DNA of 23,076 bases from NCBI GenBank assembly GCA_904420265.1, contig CAJFUU010000344.1, forward strand, positions 1-23,076. Reading direction: 5' to 3'. The notes below the pieces were generated by a model. It saw only the letters and a list, made by a program, of their open reading frames with translations, ran no database searches and was not told the origin of the DNA. Source of the DNA: an uncultured Clostridia bacterium. Lineage in GTDB: Bacteria; Bacillota; Clostridia; Christensenellales; Aristaeellaceae. Both the position numbers and the translations under genes were made by a program. Numbering within the stretch: the stretch's first letter is position 1; the number at the start of each line of letters is the position of its first letter. Shown here one piece after another: positions 1 through 6,762 of the stretch.

Positions 1-34
1 CTTCCATGATCTCCAACAATCTTTCTGCTCTCAT
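1..34 (-). CDS. N-terminus of a divergent gene, product unknown (partial)
   Basis: Only the first eleven codons lie in the window, reading MRAERLLEIME on the minus strand from an ATG at 34-32. The gene continues past the left edge. The start was chosen because a -10 box (TAAAAT on the minus strand) ends exactly six bases before it, which predicts a transcript beginning at or next to the ATG. A second in-frame ATG at 7-5 has GGAG a few bases ahead and is the alternative start if translation needs a Shine-Dalgarno site. The residues would suit the first helix of many proteins, including regulators, but that is too little to name a family. Confidence 0.4.
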   Translation of the reverse strand, partial: MRAERLLEIME

Positions 35-40
35 TCCTCT

Positions 41-69
41 ATTTTACCACATCCCCCTGCTTTTGTCTT
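41..69 (-). promoter_or_regulatory. Divergent sigma-A-type promoter for the leftward gene
   Basis: On the minus strand, AAGACA (69-64, four of six matches to TTGACA) is followed by 17 bases and TAAAAT (46-41, five of six matches to TATAAT). The predicted start of transcription falls at about position 34, which is the A of the candidate start codon, so the message may be leaderless. This is an inference from spacing only. Confidence 0.45.
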
Positions 70-104
70 GAAAATTGATTCCCGTGTCCTTTGCCCTTTC
101 CGGC

Positions 105-133
105 TTGACAAGTTAACGCGCGGGCCGTAAGAT
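105..133 (+). promoter_or_regulatory. Strong sigma-A-type promoter for nth-obgE-yhbY
   Basis: TTGACA at 105-110 is a perfect -35 box. A 17-base spacer is followed by TAAGAT at 128-133. Transcription should start near 140 and leave a leader of about 210 bases before nth. I see small inverted repeats in that leader (CCCG with CGGG near 168-181) but no riboswitch or terminator that I recognise. The bases between this promoter and the divergent one (70-104) hold nothing else I can name. Confidence 0.7.
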
Positions 134-352
134 AGAAGAAAATGGTTCTGCGGCTTTGGGCGCATATCCCGCATTTTCGGGACGCCCTTCCGGCCATGTT
201 TTCATCGTTTTGCGCCGCGAATTTTGTATCCGGCCCGAGGGTTTGCGAAACGAAGATGAATCTGGGACCGCTGTTTCTTTACGTTGGAAGTCATTTTTCC
301 GAAAAACGGTTACAAACGCTCTCCCCGCGCGGCGGGGGAAAGGAGATTGCCA

Positions 353-979
353 ATGGACGCGCAAAAAGCCCGGCGGGTTCTGGACGCGCTGACCGCCCTC
401 TATCCCGAGGCGCGGGCGGAGCTGCACTTTTCCAATCCCTATGAAACGCTGGTGGCGACAATCCTTTCGGCCCAGTGTACCGACAAGCGCGTCAACCAGG
501 TGACCGAGCGCCTGTTTCCTCGCTATTCCACCGTGGAGAGCATGGCGGCGCTCACGCCGGAGGAACTGGAGCCGCAGATCCGCGAATGCGGCCTGTATCG
601 CAACAAGGCGAAAAACATCATTGCCGCCTGCCGGGCGATTGCCGAAAACCACGGCGGCAAAGTGCCCTCCACGCGCGCAGCGTTGATGGCCCTGCCCGGA
701 GTGGGGCAAAAGACGGCGGGAGTGGTGCTGTTGGCAGCTTTTGGCGACGATCAGATTCCCGTGGATACGCATGTGTTCCGCGTCTCGCACCGCATCGGCC
801 TTGCCGACGCGACGACGCCCGACGGCGTGGAAAAGCAGCTTCGGGACATACTACCCCGCGAAGAATGGTCGCACGCGCACCATCTGCTCATCTGGCACGG
901 CCGCCGCATTTGCCATGCGCGCGGGCCGGAATGCGACCGCTGTCCGCTCGAGGCGGAACTTTGTGAAAACGGAGCGTAA
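353..979 (+). CDS. nth: Endonuclease III (DNA glycosylase/AP lyase)
   Basis: This 208-residue base-excision repair enzyme removes oxidised pyrimidines and cleaves the abasic site. The helix-hairpin-helix LPGVGQKTAG contains the catalytic lysine, and the VDTHVFRV stretch contains the catalytic aspartate. Four cysteines near the C-terminus form the 4Fe-4S ligand set. The last gap is CPLEAELC, six residues between cysteines where the E. coli enzyme has five. The start at 353 was chosen because AAAGGAGA lies seven bases ahead. An in-frame ATG at 284 has no such site and adds 23 residues unlike the family. It is the first gene after the promoter at 105-133 and is separated from obgE by only 3 bases, so the two are probably co-transcribed. 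Confidence 0.95.
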   Translation: MDAQKARRVLDALTALYPEARAELHFSNPYETLVATILSAQCTDKRVNQVTERLFPRYSTVESMAALTPEELEPQIRECGLYRNKAKNIIAACRAIAENHGGKVPSTRAALMALPGVGQKTAGVVLLAAFGDDQIPVDTHVFRVSHRIGLADATTPDGVEKQLRDILPREEWSHAHHLLIWHGRRICHARGPECDRCPLEAELCENGA

Positions 980-982
980 ATC

Positions 983-2242
983 ATGGCGTTGTTTGTAGAT
1001 ATTGTCAGCATTACGGTGAAGGCGGGGGACGGCGGCAACGGCTGCGTGTCCTTCCACCGGGAAAAATATGTGCAGGCCGGCGGGCCGGACGGCGGCGATG
1101 GCGGCCGGGGCGGAGACGTAAAGTTTCTGGCCACCGAGCGCATGCATACCTTGATGGACTTCCGCTTCAAACGCAAGTTTTTTGCCGAAAACGGCATGGA
1201 CGGCATGGCCAACCGCCGCACCGGCAAATCCGGCGCGGACGCGGTGGTGGAAGTGCCCGTGGGCACGGTGGTCAAGGAGCGGGCCACGGGGCGCGTGCTT
1301 CTGGACATGCGCGAACCAAATGTGGAGCGCACGCTCATGCGCGGCGGCAACGGCGGCTTTGGCAACCAGCACTTTGCCACGCCCACGCGCCAGGCGCCGC
1401 AGTTCGCCAAGCCCGGCGAAAAGCGCGAAGCCATCGAATTGACGCTGGAGCTGAAATCCATCGCCGACGTGGGGCTGGTGGGTTTCCCCAACGTGGGCAA
1501 ATCCACCATCCTTTCCACGGTAACGGCGGCGCGCCCCAAGATTGCCAACTACCATTTTACCACCCTGCAACCCAATTTGGGCATTGTGCGCCTGGGCGAA
1601 CGCAGCTTTGTCATGGCCGACATTCCCGGCCTGGTGGAGGGCGCCAGCGAGGGCGTTGGCCTGGGACACGACTTTTTGCGCCATATAGAGCGCACGCGCG
1701 TGCTCATCCACGTGCTGGATGTTGCCGGCAGCGAGGGGCGGGATCCGGTAGAGGACTACCACGCCATCATGCGGGAGTTGGAGGCCTACGGCGATTTGAA
1801 GGAGCGCCCCATGCTCATCGCCGCCAACAAGACCGACCTGCCCGGCGCGGAAGAAAACCTCGACCGCCTGCGCGCGGCCCTGCCTGGGGCGCGCATCTTC
1901 CCGGTTTCCGCCGCCACGCGCAAGGGGTTTGAGCCGCTTTTGCATGCCGCGGCCGATCTGCTCGACCGCCTGCCGGCGCCCGAGCCGTTCTATGAAGAAG
2001 AACTTGAGAGCGTTTCCGGCGAAGAGGGCTTTTCCATTGAAAGAGACGGCGCTGCCTATGTGGTTACCGGCGCTTCAATGGACCACCTGATCCGTTCCGT
2101 GAACTTTGATAACGAGGATTCCCTCAACTATTTCCACCGCATGCTGCGCAAGTGGGGCGTGATCGACGCCCTGCGCGAGGCCGGCGCAAAAGAGGGGGAT
2201 TCGGTTGTCATCGGCGAAATGGAATTTGACTTTGTGGACTGA
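983..2242 (+). CDS. obgE: GTPase ObgE/CgtA, 50S ribosome assembly
   Basis: This is an essential-type GTPase of 419 residues that acts in late 50S subunit assembly and in stress and sporulation control. The glycine-rich Obg fold occupies about residues 1-158 (many GG pairs). The G domain has the P-loop GFPNVGKST from residue 167, switch I with FTTLQPNLG, DIPGLVEGA as G3, NKTD as G4 and SAA as G5. Residues of about 345-419 form the Obg C-terminal (OCT) domain, ending in a short acidic tail. Length and order are normal for the family. GGAG sits eight bases before the ATG, within the last codons of nth. In many Firmicutes obgE follows rplU-rpmA; here it follows nth instead. Confidence 0.98.
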   Translation: MALFVDIVSITVKAGDGGNGCVSFHREKYVQAGGPDGGDGGRGGDVKFLATERMHTLMDFRFKRKFFAENGMDGMANRRTGKSGADAVVEVPVGTVVKERATGRVLLDMREPNVERTLMRGGNGGFGNQHFATPTRQAPQFAKPGEKREAIELTLELKSIADVGLVGFPNVGKSTILSTVTAARPKIANYHFTTLQPNLGIVRLGERSFVMADIPGLVEGASEGVGLGHDFLRHIERTRVLIHVLDVAGSEGRDPVEDYHAIMRELEAYGDLKERPMLIAANKTDLPGAEENLDRLRAALPGARIFPVSAATRKGFEPLLHAAADLLDRLPAPEPFYEEELESVSGEEGFSIERDGAAYVVTGASMDHLIRSVNFDNEDSLNYFHRMLRKWGVIDALREAGAKEGDSVVIGEMEFDFVD

Positions 2243-2263
2243 CGCACAAGGAGGAACGAACAT

Positions 2264-2557
2264 ATGACCACCAGACAGCGGGCCGCCCTGCGCGCCATGG
2301 CCAATACCATTGACCCGGTTTTGCATATCGGCAAGGACGGCATCAACGACAACCTCGTCAAGCAGGCCTGGGACGCGCTGGAGGCGCGCGAACTGATCAA
2401 AGTGACCGTGCAGAAAAACGCGCCCATGGACGCGCGCGGGGCCTGCGCCGAACTGTGCGAGCGCGTGCATGCCCAGGCCGTGCAGGTCATCGGCAGCCGC
2501 TTTGTCATCTACCGTCAGGCGCGGGAGAATTCAAAGATACGCCTGGAAGATTTGTAA
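2264..2557 (+). CDS. yhbY: YhbY-type CRM-domain RNA-binding protein
   Basis: This 97-residue protein is a single CRM domain, a fold that binds pre-50S ribosomal particles. The signature loop is IGKDG near residue 22, followed by the helix and the QKNAP region typical of the family. AAGGAGGA lies nine bases before the ATG, and the gene begins 21 bases after obgE, so the two form an operon. The next gene is normally nadD, but here about 2.7 kb of repeats and a minus-strand gene intervene. No convincing terminator directly follows the stop: the CCAG/CTGG pair at about 2567-2578 has only four base pairs and no T-run. Confidence 0.95.
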   Translation: MTTRQRAALRAMANTIDPVLHIGKDGINDNLVKQAWDALEARELIKVTVQKNAPMDARGACAELCERVHAQAVQVIGSRFVIYRQARENSKIRLEDL

Positions 2558-2599
2558 GGCCCTGCCAGAAACCTGGTATACACGAAAACAGCGGACAAC

Positions 2600-3362
2600 G
2601 CTTTGCGGCAATTTTCCACGCGTTCCATGGGCGGCGATTGCCAGGATGGGAGCGGTAGGCTCTGGGAGGTGCGTGCCGCTTCGATAGGGGGCAGCGCCCG
2701 GCAGGGACGCCGACGTACCGGCCAAAGGGCGGGGAATGCGAGGCTGCCTTGTGGCAAAGTTTTGCGGTGTTCCTTTGAGTGGCGATTGTCCGGATGGGGA
2801 CAACAAAGGCTGGAACTTGCTTGAAAGGGCATCCAACCGGGCGCGCCTGGGAAGAAGACGCTCCCGAGAGCATGGCATCTTTTCAATTTTCGTCCATCCG
2901 GCGCGCCCGGAAAGCGGGCTGCCCGGCAGGGCCGCCGATGCACCGGCCAAAGGGCGGGAGGATGCGAGGCTGCCTTGTGGCAAAGTTTTCGCGGTGTTCC
3001 TTTGAGTGGCGATTGTCCAGATGGGGACGGTAGGCTCTGGGAGGTGCGTGCCGCTTCGATAGGGGGCGGCGGCCGACAGGGACGCCAATGTACTGGCCAA
3101 AGGGCGGGGGATGCGAGGCTGCTTTGTGGCAAAGTTTTCGCGGTGTGCCTTTGGGCGGCGATTGTCCGAATGGGGACAACAAAGGCTGGAACTTGCTTGA
3201 AAGGGCATCCAACCGGGCACGCTTGGGAAGAAGGCGCTCCCGAGAGCATGGCATCTTTTCAATTTTCATCCATCCGGCGCGCCCGGAAAGAAAGCTGCCT
3301 GGCAGGGATGCCAATGCACCGGACAGAGGATGCGGAATGGCTCTTTTGTGCGAAGTTTTGCA
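2600..3362 (+). repeat. Composite tandem repeat, about 375-bp period
   Basis: A common module of about 100 bp (recognisable by CCAAAGGGCGGG, GCGAGGCTGC, TGTGGCAAAGTTTT and GGCGATTGTCC) recurs near 2700, 2926 and 3073, with degenerate ends near 2600 and 3299. It is followed alternately by module X (GGTAGGCTCTGGGAGGTGCG at 2654 and 3029) and module Y (CAACAAAGGCTGGAACTTGC at 2801 and 3177). The X-to-X distance is 375 bp and the Y-to-Y distance is 376 bp, so an X+Y unit has been duplicated in tandem. Long minus-strand open frames cross it, but they read through the repeats in more than one frame and show no protein family, so I treat the region as non-coding. The function is unknown. Confidence 0.85.
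2837..2910. repeat. 11-bp perfect inverted repeat within module Y
   Basis: CCGGGCGCGCC at 2837-2847 is the exact reverse complement of GGCGCGCCCGG at 2900-2910, with about 50 bases between them. In the second copy of module Y the right arm is kept (near 3276-3286) but the left arm has drifted to CCGGGCACGCT, so the stem is weakened there. No T-run follows it, so it is not a standard terminator. Confidence 0.7.
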
Positions 3363-3632
3363 TCGCCTGAGATGATTGAGGCTTGGGAGGTCATCGGCAT
3401 GGCCGCAGGCGGGGCATACGCCTGAGGAGATTGGGCGGTTGTTTTCTGTCGTACGCCAGCCTTTACTGCTTGCCGGCGACCGGATGCAGAATGGTTGCGC
3501 TCAAGGCGTAACGCTTGGAACGCGACAACGCGGGCGCGCACAGGCGGAATTGTCGGGCCCTTGTCTGCCCCGGCGTGTTATCGCGGGTTGACGCGACGCT
3601 GTTGGTCCGCCCTGTCAGCCGCATCCGTCTCG

Positions 3633-3852
3633 CCGCTTGATGCGCGCAGAGACAGGACGCTCACTCCTGGGCGACGCCCTTTCACAACAAGGCGTCGCTT
3701 CCATGCGCGCAAAGGTGCGCCCGCCGGTATGCTTTTGAAGCAGTGAATTACATTATTGTTTCCATGATCGCAGAGGCATGCCGAAATCCTATATCTGCTA
3801 TAGAATTTGCTTTTAAGTCGCTTCCATGCGCGCAGAGGCATGCCGGTATCCG
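3633..3852 (+). repeat. Four degenerate hairpin repeats, about 62-bp period
   Basis: Copies of a roughly 30-bp motif begin at 3636, 3698, 3758 and 3821, spaced 62, 60 and 63 bases. The best copy reads CTTCCATGCGCGCAGAGG followed by CATGCCGGTATCC and can fold through CATGC and GCATG with an 8-base loop. The first copy is strongly degraded. The 240 bases before this (3363-3632) and the stretch after it to 4057 show no gene I can support. They contain a perfect GCGGCG/CGCCGC hairpin at 3945-3962 and an AATCCC/GGGATT pair near 3868-3893. Confidence 0.7.
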
Positions 3853-4057
3853 TTTGCAAAAAGAGAAATCCCGATTTTGCGAGGGATTCGGTCTGCTCCG
3901 GCGGAAAATTCGCAGTCTTTGTGAAGTTGCGCCAGAAATTTGGAGCGGCGAAAATCCGCCGCAAGCGCATTTCAAGGCGTTTTTAAGCGGAGCCTGAAGC
4001 CGCCATAACAGCGCAAGAGACGCCGGAATTGCATTTTAAGGAATTTTCAAACGCGCG

Positions 4058-4783
4058 CTAGGAACCGGGGAACAGCCGCCTGGGAACGGGCGGCTTTTTC
4101 CAGCCCAGAGCCGCCAGAAAAAGCGTCAAAAGCGACGCGCCCAGATACAGAGGATTGCCCAGAAGCAGGTACATCAAAAGCAACAGCAACCCAAACAGCA
4201 GCCTGCGCGGAGCGCGCTCGCGGCTGACAGAAATGTGAAGCCTGCGCCGGGAGGGGGCGGATTTCTCCCGCGGCGGCGGAAATTTTTCCAGCAACGCGCC
4301 CAGGCGCGCCGCGTCGATCAGGCAGACCGCAGGGTGCGCGAGTTTCCCGGCGCAGGCGTGCGCCGCGGCGTCGGCGCGCGCGGTAGAGACGATAATGAGC
4401 CGTCCGTCCGCCCGCCCGCGCCATATATCCAGCAGGGCGCTGGCGTCCAGCGGCGGCCCCTGTGGGTGGCGCAGCGCCACCGCCATCTCCGCGCCCTCAA
4501 GCTGGCCGGGATAGGCCTTTTCCAGCAACGCCCGCGCCTCCTTCTCCGCCGTGGCCGCATCCAGCAGCGCCCAACGCTCCACCTCCGCCCGGGCGCGTTC
4601 GCGCCGTTTTTCCCGTTTCGGCAGGCGTCCCGTCAATCCTGAAAGCACGCGGCGCAGGCACAGCATGGCGCACAACGCGCACGCCGCCGCTGCCCAGATG
4701 TTGCGAAACGCCGCCGCGAAAAACAGGTATAATGCCAGGGCTGCCAGCACGTGTAGCGCCGCGTGGTCAATTTTCTTGCCCAT
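4058..4783 (-). CDS. Membrane protein with degenerate Mrr-like nuclease domain
   Basis: The protein has 241 residues. Two hydrophobic helices lie at about residues 8-45, a soluble domain at about 75-180, and two more helices at about 192-230. The soluble domain ends in GRLIIVSTARADAAAHA followed by AVCLIDAARLGALL. This pattern matches the last strands of the Mrr/restriction-endonuclease-like fold, where family members usually read like GILVTT-x-F followed by IVLIDGxxLA. The strand that normally carries the catalytic QxK reads VALRH here, so I infer that it is not an active nuclease. A GGAGGAGG site lies five bases before the ATG, which fixes the start. It is the only clear minus-strand gene inside the window and sits between yhbY and nadD. 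The protein is real with good confidence; the domain assignment is tentative. Confidence 0.75.
   Translation of the reverse strand: MGKKIDHAALHVLAALALYLFFAAAFRNIWAAAACALCAMLCLRRVLSGLTGRLPKREKRRERARAEVERWALLDAATAEKEARALLEKAYPGQLEGAEMAVALRHPQGPPLDASALLDIWRGRADGRLIIVSTARADAAAHACAGKLAHPAVCLIDAARLGALLEKFPPPREKSAPSRRRLHISVSRERAPRRLLFGLLLLLMYLLLGNPLYLGASLLTLFLAALGWKKPPVPRRLFPGS
4074..4099 (+). terminator. Possible rho-independent terminator facing rightward
   Basis: AGCCGCC at 4074-4080, an 8-base loop and GGCGGCT at 4089-4095 form a 7-bp perfect stem, followed by TTTTT on the plus strand. It lies inside the 3' end of the minus-strand membrane-protein gene, so its sequence is also coding (for PPVPRR on the other strand). 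On the plus strand it could stop read-through from the nth-obgE-yhbY operon before it runs antisense through that gene. Confidence 0.5.
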
Positions 4784-4819
4784 AAACCTCCTCCTTCCCG
4801 AGGCGTTTTATTTCCCAAG

Positions 4820-5063
4820 AAAGGACGCAATAGCGTTCTTTCAGAGCGCTGACAAAGTCTGCAAACGCAAAAATTGCCCGGATAAGGAGGAAAACAAGGG
4901 GCAATTTTTGCTTTCTGCGTCAGCGTACATGCAGTCTGTGGTCACTGACGTTCAGGTAAGATCCCTTGCCTGCAAGTTTACTTCCCTGGCTTGCAGGCTT
5001 TCTCATCACTCTGGCAGTCTGTTGACTTTGTCAACATTCTAAAAGGACGCAATAGCGTTCTTT
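4820..5063. repeat. Structured repeat element, copy 1, bounded by identical 22-bp hairpins
   Basis: The element begins and ends with the same 22-bp sequence (4820-4841 and 5042-5063), which folds as AAAGGACGC, loop AATA, GCGTTCTTT. Inside are a 13-bp perfect stem (GCAAAAATTGCCC at 4867-4879 with its complement at 4899-4911), a CGTCAG/CTGACG pair, a 9-bp stem GCCTGCAAG/CTTGCAGGC (4968-4976, 4990-4998), and TTGAC-TTT-GTCAA at 5022-5034. GACAAAGTC near the left end is the reverse complement of GACTTTGTC near the right end. A second copy with the same landmarks lies at 13172-13403. No protein-coding frame is evident. The flanks 4784-4819 and 5064-5230 hold nothing I can identify. Confidence 0.8.
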
Positions 5064-5230
5064 GCATCCTGCGTTTTCCGGAATCGGTGTGGGTCCGTAT
5101 CCATAAACCGTTTCATAAATGCTGGCGCTCGGCAAGGCCTCAAATCCCGTATTTTGCGGAACCGGCGCCCCTCTATGGAAATTTTTCCCCAAAAAGCGCT
5201 ATCCATGCCGTGCTTGCCAGGGAAAAATGC

Positions 5231-5259
5231 TTTTCACCCGCCGCATCATGGTGTATAAT
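5231..5259 (+). promoter_or_regulatory. Promoter of nadD-yqeK, probably giving a leaderless mRNA
   Basis: TTTTCA at 5231-5236, a 17-base spacer and a perfect TATAAT at 5254-5259 form the promoter. The ATG of nadD begins at 5266, seven bases after the -10 box, which is where transcription itself should begin. No Shine-Dalgarno sequence stands before the ATG apart from a weak AAGAG inside this same stretch. The geometry matches that of the divergent gene at the left edge. Confidence 0.6.
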
Positions 5260-5265
5260 AAGAGT

Positions 5266-6378
5266 ATGGAACGCAAGAAAATCGGCATTCTGGGCGGAAC
5301 GCTTGATCCCGTGCACCTTGGACACATCGCGCTTCTGCGCCTGGCCAAAGAACAGCTCGACCTTTGCGAGGCGGTGCTTTTGCCCGCTGGCGATCCGCCG
5401 CACAAGCACTGCCATGCGCCGGCGGAAGACCGGTTGAAAATGGCGCGATTGGCGGCGGACGGCGCGTTCACCGTGTCGGATATGGAGGTGCGCAGAAAGG
5501 GCGCTACCTATACCGTGGACACGCTGCGCCGCCTGCGTGCGCGCGCGCCGGAGAGCGAACTTGTCTACATCATTGGCGCGGACACGCTGCCCAATCTCGT
5601 TACCTGGCGTGAATACCGGGAGGTGTTCAAGTTGTGCAGTTTCGCGGCGGCGCGGCGCGCCGGGCAGACGGAGGCCGTTCCGGAGGGAGCGCGCGTGCTC
5701 TGGCTGGAGGGCGACCCGCCCGCCGTATCCTCTACGCGCGTGCGCGAAATTGCGACCGTGCGCGGCGATTTGCGCGGCCTGACGGGGGAAAAAGTAGCCG
5801 CCTACATCCGCGAAAAAGGCCTCTATTTGATGAACGTGCCCGAAACGGAGGCGGAAAACAGGTTGCGCGGCATGCTCAGCAAACACCGCTTCCAACACAC
5901 GCTGGGCGTGCGCGACACCAGCGAGCGCCTGGCCCGTCTGCACGGCCTGGATGCGGCAGCGGCGCGCGTGGCGGGGCTTTTGCACGACGCGGCCAAGTGC
6001 CTGCCCGCGCAGGAGCAGCGCCGCCTTGCGGCGGGGATTGCCGACGCGGGTGAAATGGAAAACCCCGAACTTTTGCACGCGCCTGCGGGCGTGGCTGTGG
6101 CGCGGGACGTTTTCGGCGTGCGGGACGCGGAAATCCTTGCCGCCATTCGCTGCCACACGCTGGGCGGGCCGGAGATGACGGGGCTGATGCTGGCGGTGTT
6201 TGTGGCCGACTTTATCGAACCTGGGCGCGAGGATTTCCCCGGGCTTTCCGAGGCCCGGGCGCTGGCGGGAACCGATTTGCGCGCGGCGGCGTCCAAGTGT
6301 GCGGAACTGACCAATATACATCTCAAGGAAACGGGCCGCGCGGTGCATCCGCGCATGGAAACGATGCTCTACCATTAG
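5266..6378 (+). CDS. nadD-yqeK: Fused NadD-YqeK: nicotinate-nucleotide adenylyltransferase and HD hydrolase
   Basis: This 370-residue protein joins two enzymes that are separate genes in B. subtilis. Residues of about 1-190 are NadD, which adenylates nicotinate mononucleotide to make deamido-NAD; they have GGTLDPVHLGH at 10-20 and the SSTRVREIA motif near 154. Residues of about 195-370 are a YqeK-type HD domain with H211, the H240-D241 pair, further histidines near 271 and 295, and an aspartate near 313. YqeK enzymes hydrolyse symmetrical dinucleoside polyphosphates such as Ap4A. The joint is continuous: the NadD C-terminus (GLYLMNVPETEAENRL) runs on without a stop. The start at 5266 fits the NadD N-terminus; an in-frame ATG at 5248 lies upstream of the -10 box. 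rsfS follows 15 bases after the stop. Confidence 0.93.
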   Translation: MERKKIGILGGTLDPVHLGHIALLRLAKEQLDLCEAVLLPAGDPPHKHCHAPAEDRLKMARLAADGAFTVSDMEVRRKGATYTVDTLRRLRARAPESELVYIIGADTLPNLVTWREYREVFKLCSFAAARRAGQTEAVPEGARVLWLEGDPPAVSSTRVREIATVRGDLRGLTGEKVAAYIREKGLYLMNVPETEAENRLRGMLSKHRFQHTLGVRDTSERLARLHGLDAAAARVAGLLHDAAKCLPAQEQRRLAAGIADAGEMENPELLHAPAGVAVARDVFGVRDAEILAAIRCHTLGGPEMTGLMLAVFVADFIEPGREDFPGLSEARALAGTDLRAAASKCAELTNIHLKETGRAVHPRMETMLYH

Positions 6379-6393
6379 GAGGGAATAGCCGAC

Positions 6394-6762
6394 ATGATGA
6401 AATCCAGGGAATTGGCGCTGAAAATCGCGGAAGTACTCGACAAAAAGGGCGCGACCGACATCACCATTCTCCAGGTTGACCATTTGACGTCCATTACGGA
6501 CTTTTTTGTCATCGCCACCGGCCGCAACGTGCAGGCGGTGCGCACGTTGGCCGAAGACGTCGAAGAAAAACTCGACGCCGAAGGCGTGCCGGTGCGCCGC
6601 CATGAGGGCATGAATGAATCGCGCTGGGTGGTGCTGGATTATGCGCATGTCATCGTGCACGTGTTTCATCCCGAAGAGCGCGATTATTACAACATTGAGC
6701 GCCTGTGGATGGACGGCTCAAACCAGATACCGTTCGAAGTGGCGGCGCAAAACGACGCCTGA
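6394..6762 (+). CDS. rsfS: Ribosomal silencing factor RsfS
   Basis: This 122-residue protein is of the RsfS/Iojap family, which binds uL14 on the 50S subunit and blocks joining with 30S when nutrients are short. Family landmarks are the early helix KIAEVLDKKGATDI, then LTSITDFFVIATG, the central EGVPVRRHEG, and the WVVLDYAHVIVHVF strand followed by the YYNIERLW helix. GGAGGG overlaps the nadD-yqeK stop codon and lies ten bases before the ATG at 6394; a second ATG follows directly. Length is normal. It is co-directional and tightly spaced with nadD-yqeK, as in most Firmicutes. Confidence 0.95.
   Translation: MMKSRELALKIAEVLDKKGATDITILQVDHLTSITDFFVIATGRNVQAVRTLAEDVEEKLDAEGVPVRRHEGMNESRWVVLDYAHVIVHVFHPEERDYYNIERLWMDGSNQIPFEVAAQNDA

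Noticed and set aside
142..444. An upstream frame overlapping nth that could be a leader peptide
   Set aside because: It has no ribosome binding site and no attenuator structure, and nth has its own strong site.
2515..3262. Two overlapping minus-strand open frames of about 243 codons
   Set aside because: They cross the 375-bp repeat in different frames, repeat the same peptide in shifted frames and show no family motif or Shine-Dalgarno site.
3633..3852. A possible CRISPR array
   Set aside because: Only four copies, strongly diverged, and no cas genes nearby; a hairpin repeat explains the spacing.
5173..6669. A 498-codon minus-strand open frame
   Set aside because: It is antisense to the well-supported nadD-yqeK and rsfS genes and reads as a histidine/arginine-rich shadow.
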